Assembly: GCF_002937075.1 (NCBI RefSeq)
Contig: NZ_NHSJ01000134.1
Location: forward strand, 62,001-126,000
From: Rhodoblastus sphagnicola
Lineage (GTDB): Bacteria; Pseudomonadota; Alphaproteobacteria; Rhizobiales; Beijerinckiaceae
DNA: 64,000 nucleotides
Direction: 5' to 3'
This document shows positions 23,929-34,026 of this stretch, one piece after another (position 1 is the stretch's first letter; the number at the start of each line of letters is the position of its first letter). The position numbers were made by a program, and so were the translations under genes. The notes beneath the pieces were generated by a model. The model did no database searches and was not told the DNA's origin. It saw nothing but the letters and a program-made list of their open reading frames with translations.

Positions 23929-26270
23929 CCCATTCACAACAACCGCCCACGCCGCCAAATCCGACGGACGCTTATGGAGATCGCGCCGCGCTCGATCTGA
24001 CCGACTGCGACCGCGAGCCGATCCACATTCCCGGCAGCATTCAGCCGCACGGCTTCCTGCTGGCGTTTGTCGAACCCGAATTGCGACCGGTTTCGGTCAG
24101 CGCCAATATTGAAGCGCTCACGGGCCTCGCGCCCGAGGCGGTCATCCGCGAGCCGCTGTCGGCGCGCATGACGCCCCGGAGTTTCGCCGATTTGACCGCG
24201 GTCCTGGCCAGCGCCGACCTTGCCGCGTTCAATCCCCTCCGCCTCGACGTCCTCACGACCGCCGGCGCGCAACCCTTCAACGGCATCATCCACCGCCACG
24301 ACGGCTTGACCCTGCTTGAGCTCGAACCCCGGCAAGGCGGCGAACAGGAGTCCGCCGAGTTCTTCCGCGGCATTCGCGCCGCGATCCGTCGCTTGCAGAA
24401 AGCGACCGACCTCGCCACGGTCTGCGAGATCGCGGCCCGCGAGGTGCGCCGCCTCACCGGCTTCGACCGGGTCAAGATCTACCGCTTCGCCAAGGACTGG
24501 AGCGGCCAGGTCATCGCCGAGGACCGTGTCGACACCATTCCGTCGCTGTACGACTTCTGCTTCCCGGCGTCCGACATACCGGCGCAGTCGCGCGCGCTTT
24601 ATACGCGCAACGTGATCCGCATCATTCCCGATATCGGCTATCGTCCGACGCCGCTCGCGCCCGACTTCAACCCTGTCACCGGCGGACCGATCGACCTGAG
24701 TTTCGCGGTGCTGCGCAGCGTCTCGCCTGTTCATGTGGAATATATGGTCAACATGGCGGTTTACGGCGCGATGTCGGTTTCCATCGTTCGCGACGGCCAA
24801 TTGTGGGGCATGATCTCCTGCCACAACACCCTGCCGCGTTTCGTTCCTTTCGAGGTCCGGCAGGCCTGCGAATTGATCGCGCAGATCCTGACCTGGCAGA
24901 TCACCGTCGCCGACGAGGCCGAGATCGTGCGCCACAGCGTCCAGGTTCGCGCCATGCAGAACCGGATGCTGCATGAACTCGGCGATGAGCGCGATCTCAA
25001 GCAATGGCTGGTCCGAAGCGGCGCCGACATGCTCGCGCTGATGAGCGCTTCGGGGTTTGCGCTTTGCGGTTTCGACGGCGTCACGACCTTCGGCGCGACG
25101 CCGTCGGACAAGCAAATCCTCGACCTGGTGGCGTGGCTGGCGCGCAACGAATCGCGCGACGTGTTCGAGACCGACAGCTTCTCGACCCGCTATGCCGAGG
25201 CGGCCCGCTACACCGATATCGCAAGCGGCGTTCTCGCCGTTCCGCTCGGCCGGGTGTCCTCGACCCTGATGCTGTGGTTCCGTCCGGAGCAGGCCCAGAC
25301 CGTGACCTGGGGCGGCGATCCGCACAAGCCGGTCCGGGTCGGTCCCCATGGCGGACGGCTTCAGACGCGGGCTTCGTTCGACGCCTGGCGCGAAGACGTC
25401 CGCGGCCGCTCCAAGCCGTGGCGGAGCCACGAGGTCGCGGCGGCGGTCGAAATCCGCGATCTGGTCGTTGACGTCATTCTCGGCAACGCCGATGCGCTCG
25501 AGCGGGCCAACCGCGAGTTGTCGCGCAGCAACGACGAGTTGGAATCCTTCGCCTATGTCGCGGCCCACGATCTCAAGGAGCCCTTGCGCCACATCGAAGC
25601 CTTCGCCGGCTTGCTCAAGGATTCGCTGTCGCCGGAGGCAAGGGCCCGGTTGAGCGCCATGGTCGATGGAATCGAGGCGTCGTCGCGGCGCTTGCGGGCC
25701 TTGATCAACGATCTCGCCGAATATTCGCGCGTTGGCCGCGATACGCGGCCGTTTGCGCCGGTGTCCATGGACGAGGCGCTGGCCGACGTGCTCGCCGATC
25801 TCAAGCCGGTGTTGGATGACACGCGCGCCATCATCACGGCGGCGCCGCTGCCCGTCGTGCTGTGCGACGGCGGTCAAGTCCGCCAGTTGTTGCAGAACCT
25901 GATTTCCAATGCGGTGAAATACCGCCACGCCGCACGAACTCCGCGGATCGCCATCAGCGCAAGCCTCGAAGCCGAATCGGGGCTCGAGTCCTTGCCCGCC
26001 AACGCTGAACAGCATCCCCGCGTGCGGATCGTCGTTCAGGACAATGGCATTGGCTTCGATGAAAAATACCGTGAACAGATCTTCGAGCCGTTCCAGCGGC
26101 TGCACGGGCCGGACGAATACGAAGGCACCGGCGTGGGACTGGCGATCTGCCGCAAGATCGTGCAGCGACACGGGGGAAGCCTCACGGCGCAAAGCCAGCC
26201 CGGCGTGGGGTCCGCCTTTGCTTTCACCCTGTCGTTGCCCAGTCCGGACCGACGGGATCGCCAGATATGA
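23925..26270 (+). CDS. Bacteriophytochrome histidine kinase 2
   Basis: A 781-residue paralogue of the preceding gene, with the same domain order. The biliverdin cysteine is Cys28 in LTDCDREPIHIPGSIQPHG. The canonical PASDIP lies at 214-219. The tongue motif reads TRASF (481-485) instead of PRxSF, which may alter Pr/Pfr switching. H548 in VAAHDLKEPLRH is the phospho-acceptor and the ATPase domain is intact. The ATG overlaps the upstream stop and its own stop overlaps the next ATG (ATGA in both cases), so all are translationally coupled. No heme oxygenase gene for biliverdin synthesis is in the window. Confidence 0.95.
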   Translation: MTHSQQPPTPPNPTDAYGDRAALDLTDCDREPIHIPGSIQPHGFLLAFVEPELRPVSVSANIEALTGLAPEAVIREPLSARMTPRSFADLTAVLASADLAAFNPLRLDVLTTAGAQPFNGIIHRHDGLTLLELEPRQGGEQESAEFFRGIRAAIRRLQKATDLATVCEIAAREVRRLTGFDRVKIYRFAKDWSGQVIAEDRVDTIPSLYDFCFPASDIPAQSRALYTRNVIRIIPDIGYRPTPLAPDFNPVTGGPIDLSFAVLRSVSPVHVEYMVNMAVYGAMSVSIVRDGQLWGMISCHNTLPRFVPFEVRQACELIAQILTWQITVADEAEIVRHSVQVRAMQNRMLHELGDERDLKQWLVRSGADMLALMSASGFALCGFDGVTTFGATPSDKQILDLVAWLARNESRDVFETDSFSTRYAEAARYTDIASGVLAVPLGRVSSTLMLWFRPEQAQTVTWGGDPHKPVRVGPHGGRLQTRASFDAWREDVRGRSKPWRSHEVAAAVEIRDLVVDVILGNADALERANRELSRSNDELESFAYVAAHDLKEPLRHIEAFAGLLKDSLSPEARARLSAMVDGIEASSRRLRALINDLAEYSRVGRDTRPFAPVSMDEALADVLADLKPVLDDTRAIITAAPLPVVLCDGGQVRQLLQNLISNAVKYRHAARTPRIAISASLEAESGLESLPANAEQHPRVRIVVQDNGIGFDEKYREQIFEPFQRLHGPDEYEGTGVGLAICRKIVQRHGGSLTAQSQPGVGSAFAFTLSLPSPDRRDRQI

Positions 26271-26737
26271 GCCTGTACCGTGAGCACGCCGCGCCCATCG
26301 TGCTGGTCGCCGAGGACCACAACTTCGACAAGATGATCCTCGAGGAGGTGTTTTCGCGCGCCGGAATCGAAGCCGATCTGCGTTTCGTGAGCGATGGCGA
26401 GCAGATGCTCGACTATCTCAATCGTCGCGGACGCTATGCGGACGAGGGGTCCGCGCCGACGCCCGCCTTGATTCTGCTCGATCTCAACATGCCGCGCCTG
26501 GATGGACGCAAGGTCATCCGCATCATGCGCGCCGACGAAAATCTGCGTCATCTGCCGGTCATCGCCTTGTCGACGTCCGAGAGCCGGAAGCACATCACGG
26601 AGGCCTATTCGATCGGGATCAACGCCTATCTGGTCAAGCCGGCCAACATCCCGGACTACGTCGCAAAAATAACGTCGCTGTGGCATTTCTGGATGGTGAC
26701 GGCGTCATTGCCGGTGGTGGAGAGCTTGCCGCCATGA
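26267..26737 (+). CDS. Single-domain response regulator (Rcp1-like)
   Basis: A 156-residue receiver-only protein. The phospho-acceptor is D72 in LILLDLNMPRLDG; an acidic N-terminal pocket (VAEDHNFD), the switch residue in IALSTSE and Lys in YLVKPAN complete the site. The sequence style (LNRRGRYAD, then DLNMPRLDG and LVKP) is that of Rcp1-type partners of phytochromes. It has no output domain, so it probably acts by phosphotransfer or protein contact. Four-nt overlaps on both sides tie it to both the phytochromes and the downstream REC-kinase. Confidence 0.93.
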   Translation: MSLYREHAAPIVLVAEDHNFDKMILEEVFSRAGIEADLRFVSDGEQMLDYLNRRGRYADEGSAPTPALILLDLNMPRLDGRKVIRIMRADENLRHLPVIALSTSESRKHITEAYSIGINAYLVKPANIPDYVAKITSLWHFWMVTASLPVVESLPP

Positions 26738-27864
26738 GCGCGGGAACGATCAAGGCGCTCCTCGTCGACGACGCGGAGATCGAGTTTCACTCGCTTCAAC
26801 GCATGCTGCGGAAACTATCAACGCCGCTCTACCATCTCGACTGGGCTTCGAGTGCGGCGGAAGGGCGCGTCGCGTTCCAGCTTGACCAGCACGATGTCTA
26901 CCTGATCGACTTCAAGCTCGGTCCAGACAGCGGACTTGATCTTATCCGCACCGCGCGCGAACAGGGCGTGACGAAGCCCATCATTCTGCTGACGGCTTAT
27001 GGCAACGCCGCGGTTGACGCCGCCGCGACCGAAATCGGCGCCAACGACTATCTGGTGAAAGGCGAATTCGATGCGGTCATTCTCGATCGCGCGGTGCGCT
27101 ATGCCACGCGCCACGCGCGCAACATCATCGAGATGGAGCGCCGACTGGCCGAGACCCGAGCTTTAATCGCCAAACTCGAGCTTGAAACCGAGCGGCGCGC
27201 CCTCGCCGAAGCCGAACTGTCGAATGTCCTGGGCTCCATCGTTTCCGAGCAGGAGGCCGAGCGCCGGCGCATCACCCGCGAATTGCACGACAATATCGGC
27301 CAATCGCTGACCTTGCTTCAACTTGGTCTCGGATCGCTCAAGAGCTGCCCGGTCGCCGGATGCGCGTTGGCCAGGAACGCGGCCGCGCTGTTGGACGTCA
27401 CCAGGAACATGAGCGTTGAATTGCACCGGCTGGCGCGGGAAATCCGTCCGGCTGAGCTGGATGACCTGGGGCTTGAGTCCGCGATTGGCCAGCTCGCCGC
27501 GGAATGGGGCAAGCATTGCGGGCTGACCTTCAATCTGCACCTGGCTCTGGGCGCCCGCCGCTTGCCGCCCGATGTCGAGAGCGCAATCTATCGCGTTGCG
27601 CAGGAAGCCGTCACGAATGTCGTGCGTCACTCCAGGGCAAGGCAAGTCGGGATCATCCTGGAAGTCAGGAACAACGAAGTGATCTGCATCATCGAGGACG
27701 ACGGCCAAGGCCTTGCGAACGATCCATCGAAACTGTCTCACGCCAAGGCGAAACGTCTCGGATTGCTCGGGATGAGGGAGCGCCTCGCGCTCGTTCATGG
27801 CACGCTTGAGATCGAATCCGCGCGCGGCCAAGGCGCCACGGTGTTTTTGCGCGTGCCGCTTTGA
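26734..27864 (+). CDS. Receiver-histidine kinase (REC-HisKA_3-HATPase)
   Basis: A 376-residue cytoplasmic protein. An N-terminal receiver (VDDAEIEFHSL; phospho-acceptor D59 in DVYLIDFKLG; LLTAYGN; YLVKGE) is joined by a coiled linker (about 125-165) to a NarL-type kinase core with H185 in ITRELHDNIGQSLTLLQ and a HATPase domain (EAVTNVVRHSRARQ; IIEDDGQGL; LGLLGMRERL). The order suggests a relay in which phytochrome signals, via the receiver, set the activity of a second kinase. A LuxR-type regulator, the usual partner of HisKA_3 kinases, is not in the window. It is the last gene of the overlapping operon. Confidence 0.92.
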   Translation: MSAGTIKALLVDDAEIEFHSLQRMLRKLSTPLYHLDWASSAAEGRVAFQLDQHDVYLIDFKLGPDSGLDLIRTAREQGVTKPIILLTAYGNAAVDAAATEIGANDYLVKGEFDAVILDRAVRYATRHARNIIEMERRLAETRALIAKLELETERRALAEAELSNVLGSIVSEQEAERRRITRELHDNIGQSLTLLQLGLGSLKSCPVAGCALARNAAALLDVTRNMSVELHRLAREIRPAELDDLGLESAIGQLAAEWGKHCGLTFNLHLALGARRLPPDVESAIYRVAQEAVTNVVRHSRARQVGIILEVRNNEVICIIEDDGQGLANDPSKLSHAKAKRLGLLGMRERLALVHGTLEIESARGQGATVFLRVPL

Positions 27865-27898
27865 AGCGCTTGGGCTTTTGCTGTGGGCCGCGTTGACC

Positions 27899-27950
27899 GG
27901 ACAGACTTGGCGGACAGACTTGGCAGACAGGCTTGGCCGACAGGCTTGGC
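27899..27950. repeat. 4 x 13-bp tandem repeat after the phytochrome operon
   Basis: Four consecutive copies of a 13-bp unit (GGACAGACTTGGC and variants AGACAGGCTTGGC and CGACAGGCTTGGC) lie between the REC-kinase stop and the end of the convergent bpt gene. It is a minisatellite-like tract of unknown role, probably non-coding. Confidence 0.85.
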
Positions 27951-27972
27951 GGATTCTGGCCAGGGATAAATC

Positions 27973-28764
27973 TCACCCCACCCGCGTCCACCCGCCCGGC
28001 CCCAGTCTTTCCTGCGGCAGGTATTGCGCCTTGTAGTCCATCTTCCTCGACCCCTCGACCCAATAGCCGAGATAGAGGTGCGGCAGGCCGAGCGCCCGGG
28101 CCTTTTCGATATGGTCGAGGATCATGTAGGCGCCGAGCGAACGGCGCGGCAGGGCGGGGTCGTAGAAGGAATAGACCATGGACAGGCCGTCCTCCAGCAC
28201 GTCGGTCAGGCAGCACGCCGCGAGCTGGCCCAGCCCCGCGCCGAGCGGCGATCCAGACTTCGCGTCGGGCGGCGTTTCAAGGTCCGCGTCGAGCCCGTTC
28301 GTTGTCGGCGGCAGGCGATAGAGCGCGATGCGGCTTTCGACATGGCTGTCCTCGACCATCATGCCATAGTCGAGCATGGCCATGTCGGCCATGCCGCCGT
28401 CGGAATGACGGGAATCGAGATAGGTGCGAAACAGCCGGAACTGCTCGACATCGGCCCGCGCCGGGCCGATGTCGCCGGAGAGGTCGGCGTTGCGCGCCAT
28501 CAGCTTCCTCTGGGTGCGGTTGGGCGAGAATTCCGCGCAGAGGATGCGCACGGACACGCAGGCCTTGCAGTTTTCGCAGGCGGGACGATAGGCGATGGTC
28601 TGGGAGCGGCGGAAGCCGGAATGGGTCAGGGCGTCGTTGAGCGCCCCGGCGCGGCGCCCGACGAGATGGGTGAACACCTTGCGCTCCTCCTTGCCCGGAA
28701 GATAGGGGCAGGGCGCCGGCGAGGTGAGGTAGAATTGCGGGGGATCGCGCGGTTCGCTCGTCAA
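27973..28764 (-). CDS. bpt: Aspartate/glutamate leucyltransferase (Ate/Bpt family)
   Basis: A 263-residue aminoacyl-tRNA-protein transferase of the ATE superfamily. It transfers Leu (bacterial Bpt) to N-terminal Asp/Glu and so feeds proteins into N-degron degradation by ClpS/ClpAP. The conserved N-terminal cysteine motif is present ([16 protein letters not shown], then [15 protein letters not shown]), as are the C-terminal ATE motifs ([39 protein letters not shown]). The length is normal. It lies 13 bp downstream of the RDD gene on the same strand. Confidence 0.93.
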   Translation of the reverse strand: MTSEPRDPPQFYLTSPAPCPYLPGKEERKVFTHLVGRRAGALNDALTHSGFRRSQTIAYRPACENCKACVSVRILCAEFSPNRTQRKLMARNADLSGDIGPARADVEQFRLFRTYLDSRHSDGGMADMAMLDYGMMVEDSHVESRIALYRLPPTTNGLDADLETPPDAKSGSPLGAGLGQLAACCLTDVLEDGLSMVYSFYDPALPRRSLGAYMILDHIEKARALGLPHLYLGYWVEGSRKMDYKAQYLPQERLGPGGWTRVG

Positions 28765-28777
28765 GTCCGCCCTCCGT

Positions 28778-29230
28778 TCAGACTCGACGCAGCACGATCA
28801 CGCCCGCCAGCATGTCGTGCAGGCAGCGCTTGTCGGCGGAAAGCAGCGAAAACAGGAAGATCGGCGGAAAAGTCCAGCACAGGTAGAACAGCACGGCGTG
28901 AACGGCGGCGTAGAGGAACGGAACGCGCTCGCCATTGACCAGCCGCATTTCCAGATCCATCGCCCTCATGCCCGGCGTCGCCAGCCGCCAGCTCGAAATG
29001 GTCAGGCCATTGTAGAAAAAGGCGACGAAGGGAAACAGCGGCGGCAGGATGAACCACAGCAGGCCGAACGACAGCACGCCCAGCAGCAGCCACAGTCCTA
29101 CCGACAGCACGGTCACGAAGATCAGGTCGAGGCCCAAGGCCGCGATGCGGCGGCGGCGCACGCCTTCGAGCGCGCTGGCCGGCAGCGGGGCAAGCGGGTA
29201 AACGGCGGTCGGAGCGTTCGCGTTCGTCAT
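28778..29230 (-). CDS. RDD family membrane protein
   Basis: A 150-residue inner-membrane protein with three hydrophobic segments ([57 protein letters not shown]). RDD-type features are [13 protein letters not shown] at the first helix and [19 protein letters not shown] in the middle. The final [14 protein letters not shown] is typical of the family end. RDD proteins are poorly understood; some act in ion transport. The ATG at 29230 is chosen over an in-frame TTG at 29260. It is co-directional with bpt. Confidence 0.88.
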   Translation of the reverse strand: MTNANAPTAVYPLAPLPASALEGVRRRRIAALGLDLIFVTVLSVGLWLLLGVLSFGLLWFILPPLFPFVAFFYNGLTISSWRLATPGMRAMDLEMRLVNGERVPFLYAAVHAVLFYLCWTFPPIFLFSLLSADKRCLHDMLAGVIVLRRV

Positions 29231-29356
29231 GGCGGCATTCCAGATCACCCCAAAATCCAACTCTGGATACGCCTAATCTGGCCCCCCGCCTTCCGTCGCG
29301 CAAGAGGCGGAGGGGGGCTGTTCACATTGCTGTCTCAAACCGCGAGACTTTTCCGG

Positions 29357-29932
29357 CTAATCCACCTCGGCTGACGCGCGCCAGGCCAGCAGTTCGGCGT
29401 TCATCCTGTTGCCCCGGCCGGCGCCGGGCGCAAAGCCCAGCCGTTGCAGCAGGCGCCAGGAGGCGCCGTTCACGCGCGGGCATTCGACCACGATCCGCGC
29501 CTGCGGAAACGCCCTTTGCGCCAGTTCGAGCATGGTTTGCGCGGCCTCGGCGCCATAGCGGTGGCCATGATAGGGCGCGCCGAGCCAGAAGCCGAGTTCG
29601 AGATCGCCAACGTCGCCCTTTTCGGGTTCGCGGGCGACGATGCCGGCGCAGCCGATCATCTCGCCGCCCTCGTGAAGGCGCAGCGCGGCGAAACAGCCGC
29701 CGTCGTGGTGGGGCAGGGCGATCAACTCGCGGGCGTCGTCCATGGTGAAAGGTTGCGGCAGCGTCGAGGCGCCGTGGGCGACCAGGGGGTCATTGGTAAG
29801 AATGATCAGCCCATAGGCGTCGGACGCCTGCAAAGGCTCCAGCAGCAGCCGCGCGCTGCGGCTGTACCCGTTGGGAAACAATTTTGACCGGAAATCCGAA
29901 CGACCGGCGCCGGCGTCTTTGGGCGCGCTCAT
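29357..29932 (-). CDS. GNAT-family N-acetyltransferase (RimJ/RimL-like)
   Basis: A 191-residue acetyltransferase. Typical features are RLLLEPLQASDAYGL near the start, IGCAGIV and LELGFWLGAPYHGHRYGAEA (acetyl-CoA binding loop region around 110-130), and VNGASWRLLQRLGFAP near the C-terminus. The substrate is unknown; close relatives acetylate protein N-termini or small amines. It stands alone between the RDD gene and hemB. Confidence 0.88.
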   Translation of the reverse strand: MSAPKDAGAGRSDFRSKLFPNGYSRSARLLLEPLQASDAYGLIILTNDPLVAHGASTLPQPFTMDDARELIALPHHDGGCFAALRLHEGGEMIGCAGIVAREPEKGDVGDLELGFWLGAPYHGHRYGAEAAQTMLELAQRAFPQARIVVECPRVNGASWRLLQRLGFAPGAGRGNRMNAELLAWRASAEVD

Positions 29933-30035
29933 GACCCCTCCTCCTCCTCCAAATTCCGGCGGGAGTTCAAAATCCCGCCTGGAGGCGAAAAGGCCGGGCG
30001 CGCCCGCTATTTGCGTCTCGCCCCTTGGGTTTATG

Positions 30036-31097
<1,062 letters not shown>

Positions 31098-31197
31098 TTA
31101 GCACATTCCGGCGGCGCTTCAGAAAATTTTTGCGGCGCCGGCGCAAATGGACTAACGATGCCAAGGTCATGACGAAAACGCGCGCGGGGAAAGCAGT

Positions 31198-31731
31198 ATG
31201 AAGACTTACGCGCCCAATACTTCGAACGAACTTGAATATGCCGCCGCCATCCAGGTGGGCGCCAAGCCTGGCGCGGACGTCGATCAGGCGCGATGGACCT
31301 TTCTGCTCACCCTGTTCTTCCGGGTGGTGGCGCTCTTGTGGATCGTCGAGGGTCTCGACCAGTGGCGGCGCGTGCTGTCGTCCACCGACCCCTTTCTCGA
31401 TGTGAGCGGGGCGATGGCGGCGGCGGTGATCTTTTTCGCCGTGTTCGACCTCGTCGCCGCTGTCGGGCTGTGGATGGTCGCGCCCTGGGGCGGGGTGGTC
31501 TGGCTGCTCACCCTGATGGCGCAGATTTATGTGTCCGCGATCAAGCCCGGTTTCTTTCCGGGCGGGGGCGGGCTGGTCAAGGGCGTCGACGCCGCGCTGC
31601 TGGCGCTCTACCTGTTCCTGTCTTGGCGCGCCAACCGGGTCGAGGGCGAAACCGGCGCGCCGGACCGGTTGATCGATCGGGCGCTGGCCTGGCTGTTCGG
31701 GAAGGTCAAAAGACGGCCCCCAGTCGCTTAA
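31198..31731 (+). CDS. DUF6163-type membrane protein
   Basis: A 177-residue inner-membrane protein with about four hydrophobic helices (FFRVVALLWIVEGLDQW; AVIFFAVFDLVAAVGLWMVA; VVWLLTLMAQIYVSAI; ALLALYLFLSWRAN). It matches my memory of the uncharacterised DUF6163 proteins that sit beside ldtR in Rhizobiales. GGGGA precedes the ATG. A role in the cell envelope is inferred from its neighbours ldtR and the L,D-transpeptidase gene. Confidence 0.78.
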   Translation: MKTYAPNTSNELEYAAAIQVGAKPGADVDQARWTFLLTLFFRVVALLWIVEGLDQWRRVLSSTDPFLDVSGAMAAAVIFFAVFDLVAAVGLWMVAPWGGVVWLLTLMAQIYVSAIKPGFFPGGGGLVKGVDAALLALYLFLSWRANRVEGETGAPDRLIDRALAWLFGKVKRRPPVA

Positions 31732-31909
31732 GAAATACTCAAGGTAAACAGAATCCGGATTCAGCAAAGATTCACTTCAATTGCCGCAATCGGCGTTCAT
31801 TTTCGATTCAGTTTGTTGTTTAAACTCGTTTTCATCGGCCATGGCTATGTTGCATTCATCAACTGGCGCTTTAGCGACAAGGCGCGCGACGAACCAAGGG
31901 ACCGCACTC
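31732..31909. promoter_or_regulatory. AT-rich ldtR upstream region with GTTTAAAC palindrome
   Basis: This 178-bp gap is markedly AT-rich compared with its neighbours and contains the perfect palindrome GTTTAAAC at 31818-31825, 85 bp before the ldtR start. LdtR-type MarR proteins autoregulate, so the palindrome is a candidate operator. Promoter boxes are not clear. Confidence 0.4.
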
Positions 31910-32422
31910 ATGAACAACGCTTTCAAGACGGAAATCTCCGCCGTTCGCGCCGAGCGCGGCGCCGAAGTTCGTCCGATCTATCTGGAGTCGTTGACCCTGA
32001 TCGAGCGCCTGCACCGCCGCCTGCTCGACGTCATCAAGGACGAATTCGACCGTCGCGGCCGCTCCGACATCAACGCCGTCCAGGCGCTGCTGCTCTACAA
32101 CATCGGCGATTCCGAACTGACCGCCGGCGAGCTGCGCACCCGCGGCTATTACCTCGGCTCGAACGTCTCCTACAACGTCAAGAAGCTGGTCGAGATGGGC
32201 TACCTCCACCACGCCCGCTCCCGCGTCGACCGCCGCTCCGTGCGCATCAGCCTGACCAAGGAAGGCAAGGACATCCGCGACATCGTCGCCAGTCTCTACG
32301 AGAAGCATGTGGTGACGGTGGAGCAGATCGGCGGCGTCTCGGTCGACGAGTTCCGCACCATCAACAACGCCCTGATCCGTCTGGAGCGCTTCTGGACCGA
32401 CCAGATCAAGTATCGCCTCTGA
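31910..32422 (+). CDS. ldtR: MarR-family regulator LdtR
   Basis: A 170-residue winged-helix regulator. The HTH lies at about 60-115 (INAVQALLLYNIGDSELTAG, TRGYYLGSNVSYNVKKL) with the wing HHARSRVDRRSVRISLT. The near-invariant NVSYNVKKLVEMGYL stretch is characteristic of LdtR, which in Rhizobiales and Liberibacter controls L,D-transpeptidase genes and stress tolerance. A ribosome site (AAGGGA) precedes the ATG. The L,D-transpeptidase gene lies 198 bp downstream, beyond an intrinsic terminator, and is the likely target. Confidence 0.93.
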   Translation: MNNAFKTEISAVRAERGAEVRPIYLESLTLIERLHRRLLDVIKDEFDRRGRSDINAVQALLLYNIGDSELTAGELRTRGYYLGSNVSYNVKKLVEMGYLHHARSRVDRRSVRISLTKEGKDIRDIVASLYEKHVVTVEQIGGVSVDEFRTINNALIRLERFWTDQIKYRL

Positions 32423-32469
32423 ACCCGGGGCAAGTTCGAAAATATCGTCGCGAGAAACTTCCGAACTCG

Positions 32470-32497
32470 GCCGGGCCTTTCAAGCCCGGCTTTTTTT
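32470..32497 (+). terminator. Intrinsic terminator of ldtR
   Basis: A perfect 7-bp GC stem (GCCGGGC / GCCCGGC) with a 7-nt loop is followed at once by seven T residues, 48 bp after the ldtR stop. It is the clearest rho-independent terminator in the window. Confidence 0.93.
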
Positions 32498-32620
32498 GTC
32501 CGGCGGGGCCGTGTCGCCTTAAAAACGCCGCGCTATTTGCGCTCTGTTAACGGCAATCGAAGAGTGTTTCACCAGATTCAGCAGCGGCGGCCCGCGCGGC
32601 CCCGCCAGGGAGTTAGGATA

Positions 32621-33946
32621 TTGTTCGCGATCCCACAAAATTTCCTTTTCGCGCGCGCCCCCGGCAAAAGCGTCGCCGGCGCGGGATTGGCCATGGCCCT
32701 GGTTCTGGCCGGGCCGATGTCGGGGCTGGCCTGGGCTTCCGACGGCCAGGCCGAATGGGCGCAGCATTATGACTCGGACACGCGGCTCACGGTGACGCGC
32801 TCCACCACGCCGTTGCTGTCGCCGCGCACGCTCGCCGCGAGCGAGCAGGCGATCGAGGATTACCGCCGCATCGTCGGCAATGGCGGCTGGGGCCGGGTTC
32901 CCGGCGGCGCCGGGCTCAAACTCGGGGCCAGCGGCCCGGCGGTGGCGGCGTTGCGCAAGCGCCTGATCGTCACCGGCGATCTCGACGCGTCGGCCTCCAA
33001 TTCGGGCGTTTACGACTCTTATGTCGAGGCCGGCGTGCGCCGGTTCCAGGCCCGCCACGGCCTGATCGAGACCGGCGTGGTCAACCAGGCGACGCTCGAC
33101 GCCATGAACGTGCCGGCCGATTACCGCCTGCGCCAGCTCGAAACCAATATCGTGCGCCTGCGCAGCTTTTCCGCCAATCTCGGCGACCGCTTCGTCACCG
33201 CCAACATTCCCGCCGCCCTGATCGAGACGGTCGAGAACGATACGGTGGCCACCCGCCACATCGCCGGCGTCGGCAAGATCGACCGCCAGTCCCCGGTGAT
33301 GCAGACCCGCGCGCTCGACGTGGACTTCAACCCCTACTGGACCGTGCCGGCCTCGATCATCCGCAAGGATCTGATCCCGAAGATGCAGCAGGATCCCAAT
33401 TACCTGCGCGACAGCAAGATCCACGTGTTCGACAAGAACAATCAGGAAGTGCCGCCGGAATCGATCAACTGGCACTCGCTCGACGCCACCAACTACCGCT
33501 TCCGCGAGGAGCCGAGCACGGAAAACTCGCTGGGCGTGGTGCGCATCAACATCAACAATCCCTATGGCGTGTATATGCACGACACCCCGGCCAAGGGCGT
33601 GTTCGGCGATGATTTCCGCTTCGTCTCCTCGGGCTGCATGCGCATGCAGAACGTGCGCGACTATGTCGCCTGGCTGCTGAAGGCCCAGCCGGGCTGGGAT
33701 CGCGATCGCATCGACGCCACCATCGCCTCGGGCGAGCGCGTGGACGTGAAGATCGAGCCGCCGGTCAACGTTTACTGGGTCTATATCACGGCCTGGGGCA
33801 CGCCGGAGGGCACGGTCCAGTTCCGCGAGGACATTTACCAGCGCGACGGTTTTTCGCCCAACGACGCGCGCGCGGCCTCGTTCCAGCCCTCGCCGGCGGT
33901 CAAGGCGCAGGCCGACCGCTTCGACGCCGCGCCGGACGATCGGTGA
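32621..33946 (+). CDS. L,D-transpeptidase (YkuD) with PG-binding domain
   Basis: A 441-residue exported cell-wall enzyme of the YcbB-like group that forms 3-3 peptidoglycan crosslinks. It has a signal peptide (SVAGAGLAMALVLAGPMSGL), a peptidoglycan-binding helix bundle (about 110-170: LRKRLIVTGDL; YVEAGVRRFQARHGLIETG) and a YkuD catalytic domain (about 205-385). The nucleophile is C339 in SSGCMRM; the usual SHGC histidine is serine here, while the upstream HDTP motif (YMHDTPAKGVF) is intact. TTG at 32621 is chosen because GGGAG lies 8 bp before it and the signal peptide follows. Likely regulated by LdtR. Confidence 0.9.
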   Translation: MFAIPQNFLFARAPGKSVAGAGLAMALVLAGPMSGLAWASDGQAEWAQHYDSDTRLTVTRSTTPLLSPRTLAASEQAIEDYRRIVGNGGWGRVPGGAGLKLGASGPAVAALRKRLIVTGDLDASASNSGVYDSYVEAGVRRFQARHGLIETGVVNQATLDAMNVPADYRLRQLETNIVRLRSFSANLGDRFVTANIPAALIETVENDTVATRHIAGVGKIDRQSPVMQTRALDVDFNPYWTVPASIIRKDLIPKMQQDPNYLRDSKIHVFDKNNQEVPPESINWHSLDATNYRFREEPSTENSLGVVRININNPYGVYMHDTPAKGVFGDDFRFVSSGCMRMQNVRDYVAWLLKAQPGWDRDRIDATIASGERVDVKIEPPVNVYWVYITAWGTPEGTVQFREDIYQRDGFSPNDARAASFQPSPAVKAQADRFDAAPDDR

Positions 33947-33970
33947 CTTCGGCCATCTGACGGCGCCACT

Positions 33971-33995
33971 CCCTCTCCCGGTAAACGGGGACGGG
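33971..33995. repeat. Dispersed CCCTCTCCC palindrome, partial copy
   Basis: A variant of the palindrome at 1812-1841, again with the GTAAAC centre (CCCTCTCCCGGTAAACGGGG), just after the L,D-transpeptidase stop. The right arm is imperfect. Confidence 0.6.
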
Positions 33996-34026
33996 TTGTG
34001 TCGCCGGGATCCAACATGCGGACTTT

